This document shows positions 6,557-14,973 of a stretch of DNA of 19,387 nucleotides, piece by piece. Source of the DNA: SZUA-430 sp044375275. GTDB taxonomy: Bacteria > Pseudomonadota > Alphaproteobacteria > Micropepsales > Micropepsaceae. The stretch spans positions 1 through 19,387 of the forward strand of contig JBILMZ010000039.1 of the NCBI GenBank assembly GCA_044375275.1. The letters run 5' to 3'. Every line of letters starts with the position of its first letter. The stretch's first letter is position 1. The translations under genes were made by a program, and so were the position numbers. The notes beneath the pieces are model-generated. The model ran no database searches and was not told where the DNA came from. It saw nothing but the letters and a program-made list of their open reading frames with translations.

Positions 6557-7552
6557 CTAGCGGGCCGAGGCTGCGCGCAAGGACTTGAGGGCGGCGTGCG
6601 AGCCTTCGCTGAGCATGGTCTGGAAGTATCCGATCGTGCGCTCAAGTCCGTGTTCCAACTGAACTTTCGGCTCCCACTTCAGGCGGGAGCGGGCCAGGGT
6701 GATGTCCGGGCAGCGCTGCATCGGGTCATCCTGGGGGAGCTTCTCGTGGATGATCTTCGACTTCGACCCGGTCAGGCGGATGACCTGGCGGGCGAGTTCC
6801 ACGATCGTGAACTCTGTCGGGTTGCCCAGGTTGACGGGCCCTGTCATGTCGTCCGGGGAGTCCATCAGGCGGATGAACCCGTCAATCAGGTCGTCCACGA
6901 AGCAGAACGAGCGGGTCTGGGTGCCTTCACCGAAGACCGTGATGGGTTCGTTGCGCAAGGCCTGCATGATGAAGTTCGACACCACGCGACCGTCATTGGG
7001 GTGCATGCGCGGGCCGTAGGTGTTGAAGATACGGGCCACCTTGATGCGCATGCCGTGCTGCCGGTGGTAGTCGAAGAACAGGGTTTCGGCGCAGCGCTTG
7101 CCTTCGTCGTAGCAGGCGCGCGGGCCTATCGGGTTCACGTTGCCCCAGTAGGCTTCCGTCTGCGGGTGGACGGAGGGGTCACCGTAGACCTCGGACGTGG
7201 AGGCCTGGAAAACCTTCGCCTTGATGCGCTTGGCCAGGCCCAGGATGTTGATGGCGCCGTGGACGGATGTCTTGGTCGTCTGCACGGGGTCAAACTGGTA
7301 GTGCACCGGCGAGGCGGGGCAGGCGAGGTTGTAGATCTCATCCACTTCCACGAAGAGGGGAAAGGTCACGTCGTGGCGCATCGCCTCGAAGTGCGGGTTG
7401 GCCAGCAGGTGAACGATATTGTCGCGCGCGCCCGTGAAGTAGTTGTCGACGCAGAGCACGTCATATCCCAGCGCCAGAAGCCGTTCGCAGAGGTGGGAAC
7501 CCAGGAAGCCTGCACCGCCCGTCACCAGAACCCGCTTTCGCAATGCCTGCAT
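6557..7552 (-). CDS. uxs: UDP-glucuronate decarboxylase (UDP-xylose synthase)
   Basis: The 331-residue SDR-superfamily sugar-nucleotide enzyme converts UDP-glucuronate to UDP-xylose and CO2 in the cytoplasm, using bound NAD. The NAD-binding TGGAGFLGSH is at 11-20, the catalytic STSEVYGDP at 118-126, and YDEGK with catalytic Tyr148 and Lys152 at 148-152. The UXS-specific blocks YWGNVNPIGPRACYDEGKR (135-153), RIFNTYGPRMHPNDGRVVSN and TQTRSFCFVDDL are intact, which separates it from GalE-type epimerases. Length is standard for bacterial UXS. GAGGAAA lies upstream of the ATG. It is transcribed away from the giant repeat gene and precedes the MBL gene on the same strand by about 100 bp. Its product could serve the glycosyltransferases downstream of the giant gene (inference). 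Confidence 0.95.
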   Translation of the reverse strand: MQALRKRVLVTGGAGFLGSHLCERLLALGYDVLCVDNYFTGARDNIVHLLANPHFEAMRHDVTFPLFVEVDEIYNLACPASPVHYQFDPVQTTKTSVHGAINILGLAKRIKAKVFQASTSEVYGDPSVHPQTEAYWGNVNPIGPRACYDEGKRCAETLFFDYHRQHGMRIKVARIFNTYGPRMHPNDGRVVSNFIMQALRNEPITVFGEGTQTRSFCFVDDLIDGFIRLMDSPDDMTGPVNLGNPTEFTIVELARQVIRLTGSKSKIIHEKLPQDDPMQRCPDITLARSRLKWEPKVQLEHGLERTIGYFQTMLSEGSHAALKSLRAASAR

Positions 7553-7956
7553 GTGCTTTCCTCACTCGCGCGAATGCCGGACAGACCGTGCGCACGAATC
7601 ACCTGCCCTTGGCGAATCATCGGGCAGTGCGTGCCTCCCGTCCATTGGCGGCGCAGCCCTATCCGGAAAGATTTGGCGCCTGGCGCGGCGGCATGGTGGC
7701 TGAAATGTTTCCAGGTTGTTGACGCGGCGCACCCGTAAACATCCCGTTAGGAGCCTCTTCCTAGCGGTGACACGATGAAGAAACGCGTCCGCTGAAACGC
7801 GCCGATTCATGCGGCATTCGACGCATCCGCTTCACGACTCGTGAGCGATGCATGAAGGATAACCTGGGGTAACCATTACTAAATGGTCACAGAGGTACAT
7901 TGCATTTGAAAATCCTCCAGCATGGGGGATCTCGCGCGTTTGAGAAACGCAGAATC
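7553..7956. other. Long divergent intergenic region with clustered GANTC sites
   Basis: About 400 bp lie between the divergent UDP-xylose synthase and the giant repeat gene. I see no convincing small gene or structural RNA. Five GANTC sites occur, at 7596-7600, 7614-7618, 7804-7808, 7836-7840 and 7952-7956, the last directly abutting the ATG at 7957. There is also an inverted pair TTCATGC (7806-7812)/GCATGAA (7850-7856) and a direct repeat of GAAACGCG near 7780-7800. I find no clear -35/-10 pair. Confidence 0.5.
7869..7890 (+). promoter_or_regulatory. Inverted repeat upstream of the giant gene
   Basis: GTAACCATT (7869-7877) and AATGGTCAC (7882-7890) form 9-bp arms with one mismatch around ACTA. 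It is directly followed by AGAGGT, an SD candidate for a TTG at 7900. It could be a protein operator or a 5'-UTR hairpin that masks translation. Confidence 0.5.
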
Positions 7957-10900
7957 ATGGCGGGTCCGATGTCGATTTCACTTCTTACTCCAGCGCAGAT
8001 CGGTTCACTGTCGGCGACGGTCATCGCGAACCTCTCGACGACTGAAATCGCGTCGCTCAGCTCGACACAGGTCGGTGCGATCAACACAAGCGGGATCGCG
8101 GTCATTGATGCGACGCAGTTGGCGGCGCTGTCGACGACGCAGGTGAGGGGACTCACCGCCACGCAGATTCCGAACATCTCGAGTTCGCTCAGCTTCGGTG
8201 CTTCGCAACTGCTGGTCCTTAACGGGCGGCAGATGGCAGCGATGACCACGACGCAGCTTGACAACATCACGACCACCGACATTGCCACGCTCAGCGCGAC
8301 GCAGCTGAATGCCCTCAGCGTCACGAACTTCTCCTCGCTCGACGCGGCCCAGATCGGTGCCCTGACGACGACGCAGGTGCAGGGGCTCAGCGTCACGTCG
8401 CTGCGCAGCCTGAATACGACAGACGTTGCTGAATTCTCGTCCACGCAGGTTGGCGCGCTATCCGCGACGCAGCTGGGTGCATTCTCCACCACGAACTTCT
8501 CCGCCCTTGATTCTGCCCAGGTTGCCGGCCTCACGAACACGCAGATGGCGAGCCTCAGCACGACGATGATGCGTGGGCTGAGCGAAACCGACATGACCGA
8601 GTTCAGCACGGCGCAGCTTGGCGCGCTGAACCAGACGCAGGTGGGTTCGCTGACTTCGACGGCCTTTGCCGCGCTCGACACGACGCAGGTGCAGGCGCTC
8701 ACTGTCACGCAGCTTCGTGGCATGACCACGACCCAGGTTGGCGGCCTGACCACGTCGGACGTGCTCGAGTTTACGTCGACGCAGCTCGGCAGCCTTGCGA
8801 CGACGCAGCTGGGTGCGTTCTCGACCACGAACCTCAACACGCTGGATACGACGCAGCTGTCGGGGCTCACCTCGACGCAGCTTGGTCGCCTGTCCCAGAC
8901 GAACCTCTCGGCGCTGGACCAGACCCAGATCGGCTCGCTGACCACCACGCAGGTAAGGGGGCTCTCGACCCAGCAGATCGCCGGCCTGAGCCAGGCGGAT
9001 GTCAACGAGTTTGCCGATACGCAGATCGCGAGCTTTGCTTCCACCCAGCTCGCGGCGCTGACGGTCACGAACTTCTCCGCCCTTGATGCGACGCAGGTCG
9101 GTGGTTTGACGACAACGCAGATTGCCGGCCTGTCGACCACGCTGCTTCGGGGCCTCAACGCAACCGACATTGCCGAACTGAGCACGATACAACTCGGCGC
9201 GATGAGCAGTGTCCAGTTCAGTGCGCTGACGTCCACCGCGTTTGCGGCGCTCGACGCAACACAGGTGGCGGCGCTTGCGACGACACAGCTTCGCGGCATG
9301 ACCACGACGCAGATTGGCGGCCTGAGCACGGCTGACGTTGCCGAGTTCAGTGCGACGCAGCTGGGGTCGCTCGCGATCACGCAGCTCAATGCGTTCTCGA
9401 CGACGAACCTTGCCGCCCTTGATGAAGCGCAGCTGGGCGGGCTGACCTTGACCCAGATCGGTCGCCTGACCAGCACGAACCTCTCGGCGCTTGATGCCTC
9501 GCAGATCACAACGCTGACAACGACGCAGCTGAGCGGCCTGACGACGCTGCAGCTTGCAGGCCTGAGCACGACCGATGTCAATGAGCTGGCCAGCACGCAA
9601 CTTGCAGCCTTTGCTGCCACCCAGATTGCGGCGCTGAGCACAACGAGCTTCTCCGCACTTGATGCGACGCAGATGTCCGGCCTGAAGGCGACGCAGATCG
9701 CCGGTCTCGGGACCACGATCATTCGTGGGCTGAGCGAAACCGACATTTCAGAGCTCAGCACGACACAGATTGGCGCCCTGAGCGGGCTTCAGCTGACATC
9801 GCTGACGACAACTGCATTCTCGGCGCTTGATGCGACGCAGGTGCAGACCCTCACGAACACGCAGCTACGTGGCATGACGGGGACCCAGGTTGCGGCACTG
9901 TCCACGACTGACGTGCTTGAGTTCACATCGACGCAGATCGGGTCGTTCGCGATGACGCAGCTTGGCGCCTTCTCGGCCGTCAATATCAGCGCGCTGGAAA
10001 CGGCACAGCTCGCCGGCCTGACATCGACGCAGCTGAGCCGCATGTCGACAACCAACCTGCTGGCGCTGGATGCGACGCAGGTCGGGTCACTGTCGACGAC
10101 CCAGATTTCCGGCCTGACGTTTTCGCAGATGCGCAACCTGACGACGACCGACATTGCCGAGTTCACCTCTACCCAAGTCGGTGGCCTGTCACTGACACAG
10201 CTTGGTGCGCTGTCGACGACCAACTTTTCTGCCCTTGATGCGACCCAGGTTGCCGGCCTGACCACGACGCAGGTGGCGAGCCTCGGCACGACGATCATCG
10301 CGGCACTCAGGGAAACGGATGTCTCCGAGTTGAGTACGACACAGGTTGGTGCGCTCAACCAGACGCAGCTCGCGGCCCTTAGCTCGACGAGTTTCTCGGC
10401 CCTCGATTCCTCGCAGATCTCGAGCCTCACGACGACGCAGTTGCGCAACCTCAGCACGCTGCAGATCAGCGGGATGAGCACGAGCGATGTTGCAGAGCTG
10501 AGTTCCACGCAGCTTGCCTCGCTCACGACCACGCAGCTCAACGCCCTGACGACGACCAATATCGCGGTCCTCGACGCGACACAGGTTGGTGCGCTGAGCG
10601 TGACGCAGATCGGCGGCATGTCGACGACCAACCTCTCGGTGCTCGATACGGTGCAGTTCGGCGCCCTGACGACCTCGCAGATCGCGAGCCTGACGACTAC
10701 CCAGTTACGTGCCCTTTCGACGTCGGACATCACGGAGTTCACAACGACCCAGATTGGCGCGCTCTCGGCGACGCAGTTGGGTACATTGTCGTCCACGAAT
10801 TTCTCGGCGCTTGATTCCTCACAAATCGGCACCCTGAACGCCACGCAGGTGTCAGGTCTGACAAGCACGCAGCTTTCGAGCCTGACGACGACGGATGTGG

Positions 10901-13900
10901 CCGAGTTCACGTCGACGCAGCTTCGGACCTTCTCTTCGACGCAGATGTCAAGTCTCTCAGTGACCAACTTCTCGGCGCTTGATGCAAGCCAGATTGCCGG
11001 CCTGTCAACAACGCAGATCGGGCGACTGGGAACAACCCAGGTTGCCGGCCTGAACGAGACTGATATTGCAGAGCTGTCCTCAACGCAGCTTCTCGCTCTG
11101 AGTACGACGCAGATTGGCGCGCTGACCACGACCAGCTTCTCCGCACTTGATTCGACCCAGATGGGCGCCCTCACGGTCACTCAGCTTCGCGGCATGACCA
11201 CCACGCAGGTTCGCGGGCTGACGACAGGCGATGTCGCCGAACTGACGTCGACGCAGCTGGGTTCGCTGGCGACGACACAGCTCAATGCGCTCTCGACAAC
11301 GAACATGAATGCGCTCGATGCAACCCAGCTCGACGGTCTGACGGCGACACAATTGGGTCGCCTGTCTTCTACCAACCTGTCGGCTCTCGATACCGTGCAG
11401 GTCCAGTCACTGACCACGACGCAGATGGCGGGGCTGGCAACGACGCAGATTGCGGGTCTCAGCACGACCGATTTGAACGAGCTCGCTGATACCCAGATTG
11501 CCAGCCTGACGGCGACGCAGATTGCAGCGTTCTCGACCACGAACTTTTCCGCGCTTGATGCAACGCAGGTCAGCGGCCTGACAACCACGCAGATCTCGGG
11601 CCTCGGCACGACTCTGATCCGCGGGTTGAAAGATACCGACATTGCCGAACTGAGCACGACACAGGTTGGAAGCTTGAGTTCGACCCAGATCGGCGCCCTG
11701 ACCACCACGGCGTTCAACGCATTTGATGTAACCCAGATCCAAGCGCTGACGGCGACGCAGTTACGTGGCGTAACGACCACGCAGGTTGGTGCGCTGACCA
11801 CTTCTGATGTTGCGGAGCTGACGTCGACGCAGATCGGTACGCTCGCGACCACCCAGATTGGTGCCCTTTCGTCGACGAACGTGGCAGCCCTTGACCTGAC
11901 GCAGGTAAGTGGGCTGACGTCCACACAGATCGGGCGGCTGTCAGCGACAAGCCTTTCGGCGCTTGACGCCTCCCAGATCGGGTCACTCACATCGACACAG
12001 GTATCGGGACTCGCGGCGACGCAGATTGCTGGCTTCAGCACGACTGATATCAGCGAGTTTGCCGATACGCAGATCGCCGGGTTCAGCGCGACGCAGATGG
12101 CTGCCCTGAGCGTCACGAATTTCTCGCAGCTTGATGCGACGCAGGTGAGTGGCCTGTCCACGACCCAGATTGCAGGCTTGAGTACCACGCTTGTGCGTGG
12201 CCTGAGCCAGACGGATGTTGCCGAACTGAGTACAACGCAGTTGGGTGCGATGAGTTCGACCCAGATCAGTGCGCTCAGCTCGACGAGCTTCTCTGCGCTT
12301 GATGCGAGCCAGGCTGGGTCGTTGACAGCGACGCAGCTGCGTGGCCTCACGACGACACAGATTGGTGGCTTGACCACAACCGATATGACCGAGCTGTCCG
12401 CGTCGCAGATCGGGTCACTCAGCACGACTCAGATGAGTTCGCTCTCCCTGACCAACTTCACTGCACTGGATTCAACGCAGGTGGGAGGTCTGACGTCGAC
12501 GCAGATTGGCGCCCTGACGGCCACCAAAGTATCGGCGCTGGATGCGACGCAGGTGGGTGCCCTTACGACAACGCAGATCGGCGGGCTGACGACGACACAG
12601 ATCGGTGCGATGACCACGACGGACATCGGCGAGTTTGCTGATACGCAGATCGGTGCCTTCTCGGCGACGCAGCTGCAGGCCCTGAGCTCAACGAATTTCT
12701 CGGCGCTGGCTCAAGCGCAGGTCGCGGCGCTCTCCATGACGCAGATATCGCGCATGACGGCGAGCCAGATCGGCGGGTTGAACATCACGGATATCGCGGA
12801 GTTTTCCGATACGCAAATTGGTGCGCTGACGAACACACAAATCGGCTCTCTGTCCACGACCAATTTCTCGGCACTGGACGCAACGCAGGTGGCGGGACTG
12901 AGCACGACTCAGGTTGCAGGCCTGTCGAATACGCTCATCCGCGGGCTGAACGAGATGGACATTGCGGAACTGAACACGACACAGCTGCGCGCGCTGAATG
13001 CCTCACAGATCGGTTCGTTGACGGCCACAGCCTTCTCTGTGCTTGATTCGACGCAGATCGCGTCGCTGACAGCGACGCAGCTTGGGGGTGTCACAACCAC
13101 GCAGATTGCTGCCCTCACGACGGGTGATGTTGGCGAACTGTCGTCAACACAGTTGTCGACGCTGGCGTCCACGCAGCTGGGTGCGTTTACAACCACCAAC
13201 ATTGCAGCGCTCTCCCTCACCCAGGTGGGTGGCCTGACGTCAACCCAGATCAGCCGCCTGTCGTCCACGAACCTGTCTGCGCTCGACGGCTCGCAGATCA
13301 GTTCGCTGACGGCGACGCAGCTGGGAGGACTCATGACGACGCAACTGTCGGGCATGAGCACGACCGACATCAACGAATTGGCGGATACGCAGATTGCTTT
13401 CCTGACGGCGACGCAGTTGAGGTCGCTGACGACCACGAACTTCTCGGCACTTGATGCAACGCAGGTCAGCGGCCTGACGACAACCCAGGTGGCTGGTCTC
13501 AGCACGACGCATGTCCGCGGCCTGAACGAGACGGATGTCACGGAGCTCAGCACGACGCAGGTGAGGGCACTGTCTGCCGTGCAGGTTGGTTCTCTGACGT
13601 CAACCGCCTTCTCTGCCCTTGACGCATCCCAGATCGGGTCGCTGACCACGACGCAGCTCGCGGGCGTGACAACGACGCAGCTTGCGGCCCTGTCGACGAC
13701 CGACGTTGCTGAACTGACGTCGACTCAGCTTGGAGCACTTTCCGTTTCGCAGCTGGGGTCGCTGACGACAACGAACCTGGCCTCCCTTGACCTCACGCAG
13801 ATCGGTGCGTTGAGTTCCACGCAAATCGGGCGCCTGTCGAATACCAGCCTCGCTGCGCTTGAGGCCAGCCAGATCAGTGCACTGACGACGACGCAGATTT

Positions 13901-14958
13901 CGGGCCTGGCTGCTACTCAGATATCTGCGTTGAGTGCCACGGACGTGAACGAGTTTGCCGATACTCAGATCGCGAGCTTCTCTGCGGGGCAGATAGGGGC
14001 ATTGTCTGCCACAAGCTTCTCGGCGCTTGATGCGACGCAGGTGTCTGGCCTGACGACAACGCAGATGGCCGGCTTGTCAACGACGGTGCTGCGCGGTCTC
14101 AATGCAACCGACATTGGCGAGATGAGCACGGCGCAGCTGGGGGCGTTGTCTGCCAACCAGATCGCTTCACTCACGTCAACGAACTTTTCGGCTCTGGATG
14201 CGACACAGATTGGGTCGATGACGACGACTCAGCTTGCCGGTGTGACAACAACCCAGATTGGTGGGCTTACGACGGCGGATGTCGCCGAACTGTCAGCCAC
14301 CCAGATTGGTAACCTGACGGTGACCCAGCTCGGTGCGTTCTCGACGACGAATATTGCGGCACTTGATTTGACGCAGGTTGGCGGGTTGAGCTCGACACAG
14401 ATCGGCAGGCTGTCATCGACGAACCTGTCGGCACTTGATCCTTCCCAGATCGGATCGCTGACGACGACGCAGCTTGCTGGTTTGGCCGTCACGCAGTTAT
14501 CGGGATTGAGCACGACCAATGTGGCAGAGTTTGCTGATACGCAACTGGGCAGCTTCACGACCACACAGATTGCGGCACTCGGCGTGACTAATTTCGCTTC
14601 ACTGTCGGCTGCGCAGGTGGCCGGCCTGTCCACGACCCAGGTTTCGGCACTGTCCGTCACCATGATCCGTGGCCTGGATGAAAGTGACTTAGCGGAATTT
14701 GCCGATACGCAGATCTCGGCGCTGACATCGACACAGGTTGGGTCACTGTCGACGACCATAATCAACACGCTGTCGGGTACCGAAATTGCAGCCCTGACGT
14801 CGACCCAGATCAGCGGGCTGACTGTCACGCAGATCGACAACCTCACGACAACCAGCATTTATGCAATGACGTCGACACAGGTCGCCGGATTCTCCGGGAC
14901 GCAGATAACGAGCATGGATACCGACCAGTTGAACGCGTACGTCGAAGTCAGCTACTAA
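7957..14958 (+). CDS. Giant octapeptide-repeat protein, Ser/Thr-rich (about 2,330 residues)
   Basis: I know of no named family for it. The frame is open from TTG 7900 (SD AGAGG at 4 nt) to 14958. ATG 7957 or 7969 may be the true start; the repeat begins at residue 26 of the longest form and numbering here uses that form. From 26 to 2343 I count 288 octads plus one 14-residue irregular unit (90-103), of pattern [ILVMF]-x-x-[LFM]-[STD]-x-[TA]-[QDN], for example IGALTTTQ. The protein ends LNAYVEVSY. No Cys or Trp is seen, and Pro, Lys, His and Tyr are nearly absent. There is no signal peptide, membrane helix or RTX nonapeptide. Position 5 (S/T/D) with Gln/Asp four residues into the helix-start pattern resembles a helix capping box, so a short-helix solenoid is plausible; a beta-solenoid is the alternative. 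Repeats differ freely at third codon positions, showing selection on this frame. Its downstream neighbours are glycosyltransferases, suggesting it is their acceptor. Confidence 0.9.
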   Translation: MAGPMSISLLTPAQIGSLSATVIANLSTTEIASLSSTQVGAINTSGIAVIDATQLAALSTTQVRGLTATQIPNISSSLSFGASQLLVLNGRQMAAMTTTQLDNITTTDIATLSATQLNALSVTNFSSLDAAQIGALTTTQVQGLSVTSLRSLNTTDVAEFSSTQVGALSATQLGAFSTTNFSALDSAQVAGLTNTQMASLSTTMMRGLSETDMTEFSTAQLGALNQTQVGSLTSTAFAALDTTQVQALTVTQLRGMTTTQVGGLTTSDVLEFTSTQLGSLATTQLGAFSTTNLNTLDTTQLSGLTSTQLGRLSQTNLSALDQTQIGSLTTTQVRGLSTQQIAGLSQADVNEFADTQIASFASTQLAALTVTNFSALDATQVGGLTTTQIAGLSTTLLRGLNATDIAELSTIQLGAMSSVQFSALTSTAFAALDATQVAALATTQLRGMTTTQIGGLSTADVAEFSATQLGSLAITQLNAFSTTNLAALDEAQLGGLTLTQIGRLTSTNLSALDASQITTLTTTQLSGLTTLQLAGLSTTDVNELASTQLAAFAATQIAALSTTSFSALDATQMSGLKATQIAGLGTTIIRGLSETDISELSTTQIGALSGLQLTSLTTTAFSALDATQVQTLTNTQLRGMTGTQVAALSTTDVLEFTSTQIGSFAMTQLGAFSAVNISALETAQLAGLTSTQLSRMSTTNLLALDATQVGSLSTTQISGLTFSQMRNLTTTDIAEFTSTQVGGLSLTQLGALSTTNFSALDATQVAGLTTTQVASLGTTIIAALRETDVSELSTTQVGALNQTQLAALSSTSFSALDSSQISSLTTTQLRNLSTLQISGMSTSDVAELSSTQLASLTTTQLNALTTTNIAVLDATQVGALSVTQIGGMSTTNLSVLDTVQFGALTTSQIASLTTTQLRALSTSDITEFTTTQIGALSATQLGTLSSTNFSALDSSQIGTLNATQVSGLTSTQLSSLTTTDVAEFTSTQLRTFSSTQMSSLSVTNFSALDASQIAGLSTTQIGRLGTTQVAGLNETDIAELSSTQLLALSTTQIGALTTTSFSALDSTQMGALTVTQLRGMTTTQVRGLTTGDVAELTSTQLGSLATTQLNALSTTNMNALDATQLDGLTATQLGRLSSTNLSALDTVQVQSLTTTQMAGLATTQIAGLSTTDLNELADTQIASLTATQIAAFSTTNFSALDATQVSGLTTTQISGLGTTLIRGLKDTDIAELSTTQVGSLSSTQIGALTTTAFNAFDVTQIQALTATQLRGVTTTQVGALTTSDVAELTSTQIGTLATTQIGALSSTNVAALDLTQVSGLTSTQIGRLSATSLSALDASQIGSLTSTQVSGLAATQIAGFSTTDISEFADTQIAGFSATQMAALSVTNFSQLDATQVSGLSTTQIAGLSTTLVRGLSQTDVAELSTTQLGAMSSTQISALSSTSFSALDASQAGSLTATQLRGLTTTQIGGLTTTDMTELSASQIGSLSTTQMSSLSLTNFTALDSTQVGGLTSTQIGALTATKVSALDATQVGALTTTQIGGLTTTQIGAMTTTDIGEFADTQIGAFSATQLQALSSTNFSALAQAQVAALSMTQISRMTASQIGGLNITDIAEFSDTQIGALTNTQIGSLSTTNFSALDATQVAGLSTTQVAGLSNTLIRGLNEMDIAELNTTQLRALNASQIGSLTATAFSVLDSTQIASLTATQLGGVTTTQIAALTTGDVGELSSTQLSTLASTQLGAFTTTNIAALSLTQVGGLTSTQISRLSSTNLSALDGSQISSLTATQLGGLMTTQLSGMSTTDINELADTQIAFLTATQLRSLTTTNFSALDATQVSGLTTTQVAGLSTTHVRGLNETDVTELSTTQVRALSAVQVGSLTSTAFSALDASQIGSLTTTQLAGVTTTQLAALSTTDVAELTSTQLGALSVSQLGSLTTTNLASLDLTQIGALSSTQIGRLSNTSLAALEASQISALTTTQISGLAATQISALSATDVNEFADTQIASFSAGQIGALSATSFSALDATQVSGLTTTQMAGLSTTVLRGLNATDIGEMSTAQLGALSANQIASLTSTNFSALDATQIGSMTTTQLAGVTTTQIGGLTTADVAELSATQIGNLTVTQLGAFSTTNIAALDLTQVGGLSSTQIGRLSSTNLSALDPSQIGSLTTTQLAGLAVTQLSGLSTTNVAEFADTQLGSFTTTQIAALGVTNFASLSAAQVAGLSTTQVSALSVTMIRGLDESDLAEFADTQISALTSTQVGSLSTTIINTLSGTEIAALTSTQISGLTVTQIDNLTTTSIYAMTSTQVAGFSGTQITSMDTDQLNAYVEVSY
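8425..14688 (+). repeat. Ten 24-octad super-repeats (7-7-10 blocks), two with an extra 7-octad block
   Basis: One octad per block has Glu at position 3 (VAEF, MTEF, IAEL and similar) and follows an octad ending in Asp. The spacing of these marker octads is 7,7,10 repeated. Super-repeat boundaries in residues of the longest form are 176, 368, 560, 752, 944, 1192, 1384, 1576, 1824, 2016 and 2208. Super-repeats 5 (DNA 10729-11472) and 8 (12625-13368) are 31 octads long (7,7,7,10); the rest are 24 octads (576 bp). One further 7-block runs to 2263. The block lengths sum exactly to the protein length. The 10-blocks carry a private motif of the type GRLSxTNLSALD. EFADTQ or ELADTQ opens most of the later super-repeats. 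Confidence 0.9.
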
Positions 14959-14973
14959 CGTACTTCAGGTGCT

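Noticed and set aside
6488..7738. 416-codon plus-strand reading frame
   Set aside because: It lies antisense to the UDP-xylose synthase gene, whose motifs and SD are unambiguous. Its His/Val/Gly-rich translation looks like an antisense shadow.
7719..7747. A sigma-70 promoter starting at TTGACG (7719-7724) for the giant gene
   Set aside because: At the proper spacing the -10 would be TCCCGT, which is not credible.
7887..13649. Long minus-strand reading frames under the giant gene (7887-9761, 9789-11180, 11181-12425, 12909-13649)
   Set aside because: They are shadows of the plus-strand octads. Their Cys/Val/Ser-rich eight-residue periodicity is the antisense of ACGACGCAG-type units. They lack SD-supported starts and break repeatedly, while the plus frame is continuous and shows synonymous-site variation.
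7957..14958. CRISPR array or simple satellite DNA, because of the regular 24-bp period
   Set aside because: There are no unique spacers between identical repeats. Units vary mainly at third codon positions and the frame is kept for 7 kb, so it is a protein repeat.
7957..14958. RTX toxin/adhesin or pentapeptide-repeat protein
   Set aside because: No GGxGxDxxx nonapeptides and no A(D/N)Lxx five-residue periodicity; the period is strictly eight.
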